29,552 nt of DNA from an uncultured Bacilli bacterium (GCA_934183705.1 CAKPSW010000006.1:1-29552), one strand, 5' to 3'; counted from the first letter of the stretch, positions 1 to 7,562 are shown. Notes: generated by a model not told the origin, from the sequence alone. Program-made: numbers and translations.

Positions 1-74
1 CTGTTGGTGAAGTGGCTTAACACATTGCCCTCTCAAGGCAACATTCATGGATTCGAATTCCATACAGGTCACCA
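1..74 (+). tRNA. tRNA-Glu (anticodon CTC), 5' end cut by window edge
   Basis: The cloverleaf can be followed. D arm: GTG/CAC at about 7-23. Anticodon stem: TTGCC/GGCAA at 25-29 and 37-41, with loop CTCTCAA, so the anticodon is CTC at 32-34. T arm: ATGGA/TCCAT around loop TTCGAAT. The 3' acceptor strand is ACAGGTC, followed by the discriminator A and an encoded CCA ending at 74. Only CTGT of the 5' acceptor strand is inside the window, so about three bases are missing upstream. The body resembles Bacillus-type tRNA-Glu. CTC reads GAG, which is unusual as a dedicated tRNA in such an AT-rich genome. Confidence 0.9.
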
Positions 75-86
75 ATATTAAAAAAC

Positions 87-110
87 AAAGACTTAAAAAA
101 GAGTCTTTTT
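87..110 (+). terminator. intrinsic terminator after tRNA-Glu
   Basis: AAAGACT (87-93) pairs with AGTCTTT (102-108) around an A-rich 8-nt loop, and the 3' arm runs into a T tract. It sits directly after the tRNA and before the ribosome site of the next gene. Confidence 0.7.
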
Positions 111-155
111 CTTTCCCTTATTATTAATAAGGAATATAAAAGCAAAGGAGGAAAT

Positions 156-1040
156 ATGAAATTAAAAAGAAGAAATGAAATAGAAATAGAAAAACCCATT
201 ATATTACCACCATCTCCTAAAATAGAAACATTCCCCTTTATAAATGAACGCCATCGCCTTTTACTAGAAGAATTCTATACTATGCTAATAAAAGAAGCTA
301 AAGAAGAATATCTCTCTTCTTTCTATCAAAATATAACATCCCTAATAATTGAAGAAAAAAGAGGCTTCATAAATACTCTAATAACACTATTTACCGCAGG
401 AAGTTATGACTTTTATAACAACAAAATAAGTATTTATCCATTCCAAGAAAGATACTGTGATATTATAAAACACGAATTACTACATATGGCAACAAGAAAA
501 AAAGATAAAGATAAATGTCATGTTGGTTTTCTTCAAGTTCAAAAAGAACTATACATCGGTAATACCTTAAACGAAGGCTATACAGAAATTATGTGTAAAA
601 GAATACAAGATAATTATCAAATAAGTCCATCATATAAATACCCACTTATAATAGCCCAAATAATTGAAACAATAGTGGGTAAAGAAAAGATGAAAGAATT
701 ATACTTTACAGGAGATTTATACGAACTTACAAATATCTTAACTAAGTATAATACTAGAAGTAATGTTAAAGACTTCTTAATAGATACAGACTATATCTTA
801 TCTCCTTTATATAGAAAAGAATTATCAAATAAAGTAATAGATATAAATAACTTTATCTATGAAACATTTACTAATTGGTTAATAAAGGAATCTATAGATA
901 AACCCCTATTAGAAGAATATAAATCCTTCATAGAATTAATAACTCAAGTATTAGAAATATATAATAAAGATATTATAAATAAAAATATAAAGTATAATAC
1001 AGAAGCAGGTAAAACTAAAATAAAAATATTAAGCAAATAA
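156..1040 (+). CDS. putative zinc metallopeptidase-like protein (HExxH...NEGxxE)
   Basis: This is a 294-aa soluble protein with no signal peptide or membrane segment visible. It carries HELLH at residues 106-110 and, 29 residues on, NEGYTE (139-144). That is the spacing and form of a gluzincin-type zinc site, in which the two His and a downstream Glu bind metal and the Glu of HExxH is catalytic. The rest is unrecognised and rich in Lys, Ile and Tyr. The substrate is unknown; a regulatory or host-directed peptidase are both possible. The start is supported by AAAGGAGG at 144-151, five bases from the ATG. Its 3' end overlaps the convergent ylbJ gene by 12 nt. The peptidase fold is inferred from the motifs only. 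Confidence 0.6.
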   Translation: MKLKRRNEIEIEKPIILPPSPKIETFPFINERHRLLLEEFYTMLIKEAKEEYLSSFYQNITSLIIEEKRGFINTLITLFTAGSYDFYNNKISIYPFQERYCDIIKHELLHMATRKKDKDKCHVGFLQVQKELYIGNTLNEGYTEIMCKRIQDNYQISPSYKYPLIIAQIIETIVGKEKMKELYFTGDLYELTNILTKYNTRSNVKDFLIDTDYILSPLYRKELSNKVIDINNFIYETFTNWLIKESIDKPLLEEYKSFIELITQVLEIYNKDIINKNIKYNTEAGKTKIKILSK

Positions 1041-1958
1041 TATAAATAAAACTCCTGATAAAGTTAAAGATATAATAGCTTGATAAATCCTACCAATAAA
1101 ATAATTACGATATCTAATTTTATCATCTAAAATACTAATTACCTGAAGATGAATAGATAAACCGCCAAAAGATAAAATAACCGAAGAGAGCATAACCTTA
1201 TAAATATCCAAAATATTAAGTAAAGATAACGATCTTATTCCCATTGTCATTTCAAATAACCCATAAATAAAAGTTCTAATATAATCATTAAAATTAAAAA
1301 TATAACAAATTAAACTACTAACTATCAAAAAAGAAGCAATAACCCCAGATATCATAAGAAGTGTATTTACACTTTTTTTAATACTATTAGAAAGAAGCGT
1401 TCCAAAACTTTGACAATTAACCTTTTTAGATATATACTTGTTATTAGTAGGAATATTTCTTCTTCTTAAGATAATACCAATTATAAAGGAAGAAATTATA
1501 TTTGAAACAAGAATAATAACCCCATAAATATTATTCTTTAAATAAAATACCCCAACAGTTTCCAAGACAAACAAAGGATTAGCAAAATGACAAATATAAA
1601 GAAGATGTTCGCATTCCCTCTTAGAAATAAATCCCCCATCAAAAGAAGTTTTAATAGCTAAAGCATTATTAGGAAATCCCGCTATTAAAGATATTAAAAT
1701 AGTTAAAACAGCTTCTTTACTAACATTAAAAATCCTCATAAAGAAATTAGTAATAAATCTAGGAACATATAAAACAAAATTAGCATTAATCAGAATTTCT
1801 GAAGTAACAAACATAGGAAACATTGAAGGAACTAAAGTATTAAACCAAATATAAAAAGAACTAATAACTATATTAGACACAATATCCCTATTAAAAAGAA
1901 TAAAAATTAAAATAATAAAAGTAGTAATAACTATAATTTGATTAGAATATTTTTTCAT
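1029..1958 (-). CDS. ylbJ: YlbJ-like sporulation integral membrane protein (nucleoside-recognition/Gate fold)
   Basis: This is a 309-aa polytopic membrane protein with about eight hydrophobic segments. The N-terminal WFNTLVPSMFPMFVTSEIL segment matches the YlbJ family pattern (W-N-x-x-x-P-S-x-F-P-F-F-V-x-S-E). The middle segment with GFPNNA and the ERECEHLL-like stretch also fits. In Bacillus, YlbJ is made in the mother cell under SigE and is needed for spore cortex formation. The neighbour is ylbL, as in Bacillus (ylbJ-ylbK-ylbL), although here the two are divergent and ylbK is absent. No Shine-Dalgarno precedes the ATG. A CATATAAT box lies only six bases upstream (1964-1971, minus strand) and resembles a SigE -10 element. 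Confidence 0.8.
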   Translation of the reverse strand: MKKYSNQIIVITTFIILIFILFNRDIVSNIVISSFYIWFNTLVPSMFPMFVTSEILINANFVLYVPRFITNFFMRIFNVSKEAVLTILISLIAGFPNNALAIKTSFDGGFISKRECEHLLYICHFANPLFVLETVGVFYLKNNIYGVIILVSNIISSFIIGIILRRRNIPTNNKYISKKVNCQSFGTLLSNSIKKSVNTLLMISGVIASFLIVSSLICYIFNFNDYIRTFIYGLFEMTMGIRSLSLLNILDIYKVMLSSVILSFGGLSIHLQVISILDDKIRYRNYFIGRIYQAIISLTLSGVLFILFA

Positions 1959-2004
1959 AATAAATTATATGATATAACAAAGAAAAAATAATAATGGAGG
2001 CAAA

Positions 2005-2994
2005 ATGAAAGACAAAATAAAAAAATTTCTAAAAGAAAACTATAAATTCATAATAGTATTAACTATATTAGTACTACTTATGTATATTCGCTTGCCATAC
2101 TATGCTATGGCTCCTGGTGGAACAATAGATATAACCGATAGAGTAGTAATGGATAATTACAGGAGTGAAAGTAAAGGTAGTATAAATATGTTATATGTAA
2201 GTGAATATGAAATAACTCCTCTAACATATGTAATAGCTAAACTATCTTCATGGCAAATAGAAAAAGAACAAACAAGAAAAATATCAAATGAAACCATAGA
2301 AGAAATAAACGAAAGAGATAAAATAATGCGTGACAACTCTTTAGATATAGCTACGATGGTAGCATATCAAAATGCATCTAAAAAAATAGAAATAAAAGAT
2401 AAAAAAAATATCATTATTGCTACTACTAGAGATAATGGTCTAAAAATAGGAGATATTATAGTCAAAGTAGATAATATAAAATGTAATGATATAAAAGAAA
2501 TTCAAAATATAATCTCTAAAAAAGCTATAGGGGATGAAATAAAATTCACTATCATAAGAAATAACAAAGAAAAAGAAATAACTACCAAAGTATCAAAAGA
2601 AGGAAATACTAAAGCCGTTGGAGTAATAATAATAACTGAATATGAATATGATACAGATCCTCAAATAGATATAAAATTCAAAAACACCGAAAGAGGAGCC
2701 TCAGGAGGCTTAATGCTTACGTTAACAATATATAATGCCATAAGTGATGAAGATATCATAAAAGGACGAAATATCGCAGGTACAGGTACTATTTCCGCTG
2801 ATGGTTCCGTAGGAGAAATAGATGGAATCAAATACAAAATAATGGGAGCAGCTAAAAATAAAATGGATATCGTCTTTGTACCAAGTGCTAACTATGAAGA
2901 AGCAATAAAAACAAAAGAAAAGTATAACTATAAATTAAACATTATTAAAGTTGATAACTTTAGTGAAGCTATCAAATACTTAAAAAATAATTAA
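2005..2994 (+). CDS. ylbL: YlbL-like membrane-anchored PDZ/Lon-type serine protease
   Basis: The 329-aa protein has one N-terminal membrane anchor (about residues 14-30) and the family motif YYAMAPGG just after it. A PDZ domain lies at about 135-200 (NGLKIGDIIVKVD) and a Lon-type S16 protease domain at about 220-329. The catalytic Ser is expected at S233 in ERGASGGLM and the Lys at K276 in DGIKYK, so the Ser-Lys dyad looks intact. Related proteins (YlbL, SepM) cut extracytoplasmic or membrane peptides. The start follows a TGGAGG ribosome site with normal spacing. It is divergent from ylbJ and followed by its own terminator, so it is probably monocistronic. Confidence 0.88.
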   Translation: MKDKIKKFLKENYKFIIVLTILVLLMYIRLPYYAMAPGGTIDITDRVVMDNYRSESKGSINMLYVSEYEITPLTYVIAKLSSWQIEKEQTRKISNETIEEINERDKIMRDNSLDIATMVAYQNASKKIEIKDKKNIIIATTRDNGLKIGDIIVKVDNIKCNDIKEIQNIISKKAIGDEIKFTIIRNNKEKEITTKVSKEGNTKAVGVIIITEYEYDTDPQIDIKFKNTERGASGGLMLTLTIYNAISDEDIIKGRNIAGTGTISADGSVGEIDGIKYKIMGAAKNKMDIVFVPSANYEEAIKTKEKYNYKLNIIKVDNFSEAIKYLKNN

Positions 2995-3028
2995 AATATA
3001 GTATATCATAGTGATACTATATTTTTTT
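2994..3028 (+). terminator. intrinsic terminator after ylbL
   Basis: AAATATAGTAT (2994-3004) and ATACTATATTT (3014-3024) form an 11-bp perfect stem with a 9-nt loop. It is followed by more T residues and overlaps the ylbL stop codon region. Confidence 0.85.
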
Positions 3029-3113
3029 AATCTTAATTTTAAAATTTATACATTATCTCTTCCAAAATTACCAAAAATATATTATAATTAACTTATAAAT
3101 AGGAGGAGTCGAT

Positions 3114-4376
3114 ATGAATAGAAAAAAAAGAAAAAATAATATAAGTAAAATAATATTAATAATAGTAATTATATTAATAATATTATTATTAGTATTAAAA
3201 GTAGTAGCCTTTCCTAAAAATACATCAAGTAAAACCAAAGAAGATTTAATGCCAAAACTAAATGATATTACTGAAGTAAATAATCTAATATCCAAATATT
3301 CTCTAGAAGCTAATATAACATATGATTATAGTGATGATATACCTAAAGATAAAGTAATATCTCAAAGTATAAAAGAAAATACAAAAATAGACAAATCTTC
3401 TAAATTAAATATCGTAATTTCCCTAGGTAAATTAGATAAAGAAAAACTAGCAAGTGATAATATCAATGAATTAGGTAAAGTACCAATAATGATGTATCAT
3501 GGTATCAGAGAAAAAACATCTTCCTCTACTGGAACCATAGGAGGCAACGTAGACAAAGATGGTTATAATAGAACTCCATCTGCCTTTAGAGAAGACTTAG
3601 AATATTACTATGAAAAAGGCTATGAAATGATACGACTAGAAGACTATATAAATGGTAAAGTAACCACTTCATATGGTAAAAGTCCTATCATATTAACTTT
3701 CGATGATGGAAATGAAGATAATATAAAAGTTAAAGGAACAGATGAAAATGGCAACATAATTATAGATGAAAATAGTGCTGTAGGAATACTAGAAGAATTC
3801 AAGCAAAAACATAAAGACGTAAATGTAACTGCTACTTTCTTTGTAAATGGTGGTATCTTTAATCAAGAAGAATATAATGAAAAAATATTAAAGTGGATGA
3901 CTGATAATGGATATGATATCGGAAATCATACTCAAAACCATCTTGATATAAAAAAATCAACATCTGAGCAAGTACAAAAAGAAATAGCTTATGTCTATGA
4001 TAAATTAGAAAGTATCATTCCTTCAAAATACGTAAAAATAATAGCTCTTCCTTTTGGAAGCCCATACACCAAAGATGATCCAAATTTTAAGTATGTATTA
4101 TCAACTACTTATAATAATAAAACATATAATACCGAAGCTGCCCTAAGAGTAGGATGGGAACCAGAAGTATCATGCTTTGATAAAACTTTTGATAAAACAT
4201 TCCTAAAAAGATGTAGAGCATATGACAATAATGGTAAAGAATTTGATATAAAAATGGTCTTTAATATGTTAGAAAAAACAAAATATATATCCGATGGCAA
4301 TCCTGATACCATTGTAATTAAAAGTAGTGATAAAGATAAATTAGTAGATACTGATAAGAAAGTAATTACTTACTAA
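3114..4376 (+). CDS. membrane-anchored polysaccharide deacetylase with N-terminal PASTA domain
   Basis: The 420-aa protein starts with a basic stretch and a single membrane anchor (about 11-33). Residues about 45-106 form a PASTA-like domain: MPKL near the start, DYSDDIPKDKVISQS in the middle, and KLNIVISLG at the end. A NodB-type polysaccharide deacetylase domain follows (about 120-390). TFDDG at 195-199 supplies the catalytic and metal Asp, and HTQNH at 272-276 supplies the two metal-binding His. The likely role is deacetylation of cell-wall glycan outside the membrane, with PASTA tethering it to uncrosslinked muropeptides. It has an AGGAGG ribosome site and is the first gene of a tight cluster with two prepilin-like genes. 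Confidence 0.85.
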   Translation: MNRKKRKNNISKIILIIVIILIILLLVLKVVAFPKNTSSKTKEDLMPKLNDITEVNNLISKYSLEANITYDYSDDIPKDKVISQSIKENTKIDKSSKLNIVISLGKLDKEKLASDNINELGKVPIMMYHGIREKTSSSTGTIGGNVDKDGYNRTPSAFREDLEYYYEKGYEMIRLEDYINGKVTTSYGKSPIILTFDDGNEDNIKVKGTDENGNIIIDENSAVGILEEFKQKHKDVNVTATFFVNGGIFNQEEYNEKILKWMTDNGYDIGNHTQNHLDIKKSTSEQVQKEIAYVYDKLESIIPSKYVKIIALPFGSPYTKDDPNFKYVLSTTYNNKTYNTEAALRVGWEPEVSCFDKTFDKTFLKRCRAYDNNGKEFDIKMVFNMLEKTKYISDGNPDTIVIKSSDKDKLVDTDKKVITY

Positions 4377-4388
4377 GGAGGCAAAATA

Positions 4389-4565
4389 ATGAAATTAAAT
4401 AATAAAGGATTCGCTATAACTAGTGTTTTATATGGCCTTTTAATACTCTTTGTAGTATTAACAAGTACTTATCTATCAATGCTAACTACTAAAAAAAATA
4501 ATATCGATAAAGTAACTAAAGACATTGAAGAAGCCTATAACCAAAAATTAGAAAGTGAAGGATAA
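4389..4565 (+). CDS. 58-aa prepilin-like membrane protein
   Basis: This small gene has the type IV prepilin layout: a short basic leader, then NNKGFAITSVLYGLLILFVV, where K-G-F precedes a single hydrophobic helix. A charged tail follows. The canonical +5 Glu is absent (Ile-Thr-Ser instead), so processing by a prepilin peptidase is uncertain. It starts 12 nt after the deacetylase stop, with AAGGAGG (4375-4381) overlapping that stop, so it is translated from the same transcript. The stop lies one base before the next start. The role is unknown; a minor pseudopilin or a membrane assembly factor is possible. Confidence 0.7.
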   Translation: MKLNNKGFAITSVLYGLLILFVVLTSTYLSMLTTKKNNIDKVTKDIEEAYNQKLESEG

Positions 4566-4566
4566 T

Positions 4567-4944
4567 ATGAATAATATCAACAAAAAAGGATTTACCCTAA
4601 TAGAAACATTAATGGTAATAGCCCTAATAGGAATAATATCCCTTATCCTAGTTCCAAATGTCATATTCCTAATCAATAAAAATAAAAAAGAATCATGTGA
4701 AAACCTAAAAAAGAATATCATTAGTGCCACTAAAATATATGTAAATGAAAATAAATACGATTTAAACTTCACTTGTGATAATACCATAGAGATCCCTATA
4801 TCTACTCTAATAGATTTTGGAAAAATAAGTGGCGATATAAAGAATCCAATAAATGATGAAGATTTAACAACCAAAAAAGTAGAAGTAAAATTTAATTGTC
4901 AAACTAAACAATTTACATATAATTTTAATTATACTTGTGAGTAA
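4567..4944 (+). CDS. type IV prepilin/pseudopilin-like protein
   Basis: The 125-aa protein begins with a short leader and the classical prepilin motif K-G-F-T-L-I-E at about residues 7-13, followed by a roughly 20-residue hydrophobic helix. Cleavage before Phe and N-methylation are expected for the family. The globular part has Cys in pairs (SCEN, FTCDN, FNCQ, YTCE), which suggests disulfides outside the cell. I chose ATG 4567 because AAGGA at 4558-4562 is placed for it; an upstream GTG at 4555 has no such support. It forms a unit with the deacetylase and the 58-aa protein. No assembly ATPase or prepilin peptidase is in the window. Confidence 0.82.
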   Translation: MNNINKKGFTLIETLMVIALIGIISLILVPNVIFLINKNKKESCENLKKNIISATKIYVNENKYDLNFTCDNTIEIPISTLIDFGKISGDIKNPINDEDLTTKKVEVKFNCQTKQFTYNFNYTCE

Positions 4945-4947
4945 CTC

Positions 4948-4976
4948 TTGCAATAATCAAAAAAATATAGTACAAT
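4948..4976 (+). promoter_or_regulatory. SigA-type promoter for the Flp-like pilin
   Basis: The -35 box is TTGCAA at 4948-4953 and the -10 box is TACAAT at 4971-4976, with a 17-nt spacer. The pilin start codon follows 39 nt downstream. Confidence 0.6.
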
Positions 4977-5015
4977 TATCTTAAGATAATATTAAGAAAT
5001 ACGGAAGGTGGAAAT

Positions 5016-5231
5016 ATGAAGTTAAATAGAAAAGGACAAACACTTGTGGAGTATGTACTTATTATATCATTAATTACTGTATTAGCAATTGGCGCAGTAA
5101 AAGTATTTGGCGGCTATCTTCAAGATGCTGTTACTAAAATGGGCTGTAATATTTCTGGTAAAGAATATGTAGAAGGCGACAAAATCGGAGCGGGTTATTG
5201 TTCTGGAGATGAAAATAAAGCTTTCAAATAG
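5016..5231 (+). CDS. Flp/Tad-type small pilin-like protein
   Basis: The 71-aa protein has a short basic leader, then KGQTLVEYVLIISLITVLAI, which matches the Flp pilin pattern (Gly before a helix with Glu-Tyr at +4/+5). A short C-terminal part carries two Cys (MGCN and YCSG). Flp-type pilins are cut by a TadV/prepilin peptidase and assembled by Tad machinery, none of which is in the window. It has its own promoter and a strong terminator, and an AAGGTGG ribosome site. It is therefore monocistronic and possibly highly expressed, as expected for a major subunit. Confidence 0.75.
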   Translation: MKLNRKGQTLVEYVLIISLITVLAIGAVKVFGGYLQDAVTKMGCNISGKEYVEGDKIGAGYCSGDENKAFK

Positions 5232-5267
5232 AATATAAATCGACACAATATTTATATTCTTTTTTTT
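5231..5267 (+). terminator. strong intrinsic terminator after the Flp-like pilin
   Basis: GAATATAAAT (5231-5240) pairs with ATTTATATTC (5250-5259) around a 9-nt loop, followed by eight T residues. It begins at the pilin stop codon and ends 11 nt before the spoIIGA start. Confidence 0.9.
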
Positions 5268-5269
5268 AT

Positions 5270-5297
5270 AATCAATATATGAAGATATATATTGATT
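5270..5297 (+). promoter_or_regulatory. inverted repeat covering the spoIIGA start codon
   Basis: AATCAATATAT (5270-5280) and ATATATTGATT (5287-5297) are perfect 11-bp complements around the 6-nt loop GAAGAT. The ATG (5279-5281) sits at the top of the 5' arm and the edge of the loop. No Shine-Dalgarno sequence is visible between the upstream terminator and the ATG. In RNA this would hide the start codon; in DNA it could also be an operator. Confidence 0.55.
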
Positions 5298-6019
5298 TAT
5301 TTTTTTTATTTAATACCATTATGGATATGATAATTATAACTTCAGTAAGTATATTACTAAAAAGAAATACTACTTATAAGAGAATAATAATATCATCACT
5401 AATAGGAGGATTATCATCTTTGATGATATTTACTAGTATAAATAAATTATTAATAGAGTTAATAACAATATTTATAATGGTCATAATAACATTTAAATAT
5501 AAGAACATAAAGTACCTCTTAACAAACATTCTCTATACTTACATCATAAGCATCCTATTAGGAGGATTAATATACCTATTTAACTCTAAAGTAACCCTAA
5601 ATATCTATCTCAATTATTTAGTAATAATAGTATTATCAATAGAAGTAATGACACTTTATATAAAAGAAGTAAAAAAACAAAAAAATACCTATAATAATTA
5701 TTATAAAGTAGACATATACTTTAAAGATAAAGAAAAACTATCTCTAGTAGGCTTTTTAGATACCGGTAATAACTTATATGATCCATATAAAAAAAGACCA
5801 ATAATTCTAGTAGATAAAAAGTACCAAAAAGAAGATAATTTTATCTTAGTACCATATCACACCATCTCTGGAGAAGGCCTTTTAAAATGTATTAAACCAG
5901 AAAAAATATATATCGAAAAAATAGGCTATAAAACAAATTTACTAGTCTCTTTCTCATCTAGTCCTAACCTAATAAATGGCGTTGAAGTACTATTACACAA
6001 AGAATTAATGAAAGGATGA
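5279..6019 (+). CDS. spoIIGA: SpoIIGA-like pro-sigma-E processing aspartic protease
   Basis: The 246-aa protein has an N-terminal membrane half of about five hydrophobic segments (residues 1-130) and a C-terminal aspartic-protease half. The start MKIYIDLFFLFN is typical of the family, and the catalytic Asp is expected at D161 in GFLDTGN. SpoIIGA sits in the sporulation septum and cleaves pro-SigE. The gene directly downstream, four bases away, is sigE, which confirms the assignment. It is shorter than the Bacillus protein (about 309 aa), mainly at the C terminus. There is no clear ribosome site; the start codon lies within an inverted repeat right after a terminator, which suggests read-through or special control. 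Confidence 0.88.
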   Translation: MKIYIDLFFLFNTIMDMIIITSVSILLKRNTTYKRIIISSLIGGLSSLMIFTSINKLLIELITIFIMVIITFKYKNIKYLLTNILYTYIISILLGGLIYLFNSKVTLNIYLNYLVIIVLSIEVMTLYIKEVKKQKNTYNNYYKVDIYFKDKEKLSLVGFLDTGNNLYDPYKKRPIILVDKKYQKEDNFILVPYHTISGEGLLKCIKPEKIYIEKIGYKTNLLVSFSSSPNLINGVEVLLHKELMKG

Positions 6020-6023
6020 TAAT

Positions 6024-6704
6024 ATGTTAAAATTATTAAGAAAAATATTCAGTAAATTAAATTATCTATTTTATGTAGGAAGTAGTGATATACTTCCTGA
6101 ACCACTAGAAAAAGAAGAAGAAGAAAAATACATAAATCTCTTTTTAAATGGCGATATGAAAGCAAGAGATAAACTAATTGAACATAACCTAAGATTAGTG
6201 GTCTTTCTAGCTAAAAAATATGAAAACACAAAAATAGATTTAGAAGACTTAGTATCAATAGGAACAATAGGCTTAATAAAAGGAGTAAATACCTATCAAA
6301 ACGATAAAAATATAAAACTAGCAACTTATGCTTCTAGATGTATAGATAATGAAATTCTAATGTATCTAAGAAAAACCAAAAGAAAAAGAACCGAAGTATC
6401 CTTTGAAGATTCCCTATCATTTGATTCCGAAGGAAACGAACTTCATCTAGAAGATGTTCTAGGTACTGAAGAAGATATCGTTACTAAACCAATTGAAGAT
6501 GAATTAGATAGATATTTAATGTATGAAGAAGTATCAAAACTAGAAAAAAGAGATAAAGAAATAATAGAGTTGCGTTATGGATTAAATGGTAAAAAAGAAA
6601 TGACACAAAAAGAAGTAGCTAGCCTGCTAGGAATATCTCAGTCATATATATCAAGAATTGAGAAAAAAGTAATAAAAAAAATATCTAGTATTATAAAACT
6701 ATAA
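6024..6704 (+). CDS. sigE: RNA polymerase sporulation sigma factor SigE (pro-sigma-E)
   Basis: The 226-aa sigma-70 family protein has a short hydrophobic/basic pro-sequence (about residues 1-17) ending at FYVGSSDILPEPL. This aligns with the Bacillus processing region YYIGGSEALPPPL. Region 2 (NLRLVVFLAKKYENT, DLVSIGTIGLIKGVNTY, LATYASRCIDNEILMYLR) and region 4 (ELRYGLNG, TQKEVASLLGISQSYISRIEKK) are intact. It directs mother-cell gene expression after cleavage by SpoIIGA. The pro-sequence is about ten residues shorter than in Bacillus. AAAGGATGAT at the end of spoIIGA provides the ribosome site. sigG, which usually follows in Bacilli and Clostridia, is not present; the next gene is convergent. 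Confidence 0.95.
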   Translation: MLKLLRKIFSKLNYLFYVGSSDILPEPLEKEEEEKYINLFLNGDMKARDKLIEHNLRLVVFLAKKYENTKIDLEDLVSIGTIGLIKGVNTYQNDKNIKLATYASRCIDNEILMYLRKTKRKRTEVSFEDSLSFDSEGNELHLEDVLGTEEDIVTKPIEDELDRYLMYEEVSKLEKRDKEIIELRYGLNGKKEMTQKEVASLLGISQSYISRIEKKVIKKISSIIKL

Positions 6705-6718
6705 TGCTAGATATTTTT
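6677..6718. terminator. bidirectional terminator between sigE and the mgtC-like gene
   Basis: A 19-bp stem (6677-6695 with 6700-6718, one T-G wobble) with a 4-nt loop contains the sigE stop codon in its loop/3' arm. It reaches the stop codon of the convergent gene. The A run on the left and T run on the right make it usable in both directions. Confidence 0.85.
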
Positions 6719-7427
6719 ATAATTCTTCCTCCTCATATAAGAAATTATTATCATCCTTATTAAGAGATATAGAAATAATATCACTTCTTTCAGATAAATT
6801 TTTCATAATCTCACTATTAACATTATCATTTTTTTTATTACTAAAGATACAAAGCGAAATACTAACGTTACCATCTTTAGCATCATCAGTCTCTAAACTC
6901 TTAATAGAGGTCTTATTCTTCTTAGTAATATTCTCAATAACCTTAAGAATATCTCTGTCAGATCCTTCTTCACAAACAATAGTATAGTGATATAAATAAT
7001 AATTAACATTACCACTTAAAAAATTAATTTTACTATTAACACTTCTTAAAATAATATTAGTAAACAAAATAAATAATGTTCCTATAGCAGCTTCAAAAAT
7101 CAAATTAGCAGCGCAAAGAATACCAATAGCCGCACTACACCAAAGTGTCGCAGCGGTAGTAAGGCCCTTAACAGATCTATCATCCTTAATAATAACACCT
7201 GCTCCTAAAAAACCAATTCCCGCTACTACTTGCGCAGCCACCCTTGTCATATCAGAGTTAGGAAAAGCAAAGGAAAATCTAACAAACAAAAACGATCCCA
7301 AACTAACAAGTATAATTGTCCTAAGACCAACATTTCTTCTTCGGTATTGCCTCTCAATACCAATACAGCCACTAAGCAAAAAACAAGTTACAATCTGAAA
7401 TAAAAAACTAATATAATCCTTACCCAT
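6717..7427 (-). CDS. MgtC/SapB-family membrane protein
   Basis: The 236-aa protein has four to five hydrophobic segments in its first 130 residues with MgtC-family motifs: GIERQYRRRNVGLRT, GIGFLGAGVIIKDDRSVKGLTTAATLW and CSAAIGI. A cytoplasmic tail of about 100 residues resembles an ACT-like domain. Family members are linked to Mg2+ limitation and membrane ATPase control; the exact function is unknown here. I use the ATG at 7427, because TGGAGGAT on the minus strand lies just before it. An upstream in-frame ATG at 7445 lies upstream of that ribosome site. The end is convergent with sigE. Confidence 0.88.
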   Translation of the reverse strand: MGKDYISFLFQIVTCFLLSGCIGIERQYRRRNVGLRTIILVSLGSFLFVRFSFAFPNSDMTRVAAQVVAGIGFLGAGVIIKDDRSVKGLTTAATLWCSAAIGILCAANLIFEAAIGTLFILFTNIILRSVNSKINFLSGNVNYYLYHYTIVCEEGSDRDILKVIENITKKNKTSIKSLETDDAKDGNVSISLCIFSNKKNDNVNSEIMKNLSERSDIISISLNKDDNNFLYEEEEL

Positions 7428-7499
7428 ATTTATCCTCCATAACAATTATAACAAAAATGACTAAAATTGTAAATAATAGTAGAATAAATAATAATAATC

Positions 7500-7508
7500 T
7501 GCTATAAT
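7500..7508 (+). promoter_or_regulatory. extended -10 promoter for nfeD-like operon
   Basis: TGCTATAAT gives a perfect -10 hexamer at 7503-7508 with the extended TGn motif. The -35 region is weak, which fits an extended -10 promoter. The first gene starts 54 nt downstream. Confidence 0.5.
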
Positions 7509-7562
7509 AAAAGAAAGGAAATATATTTTATAAAATAACATATAAATAAGTAGGTGGTAAAT

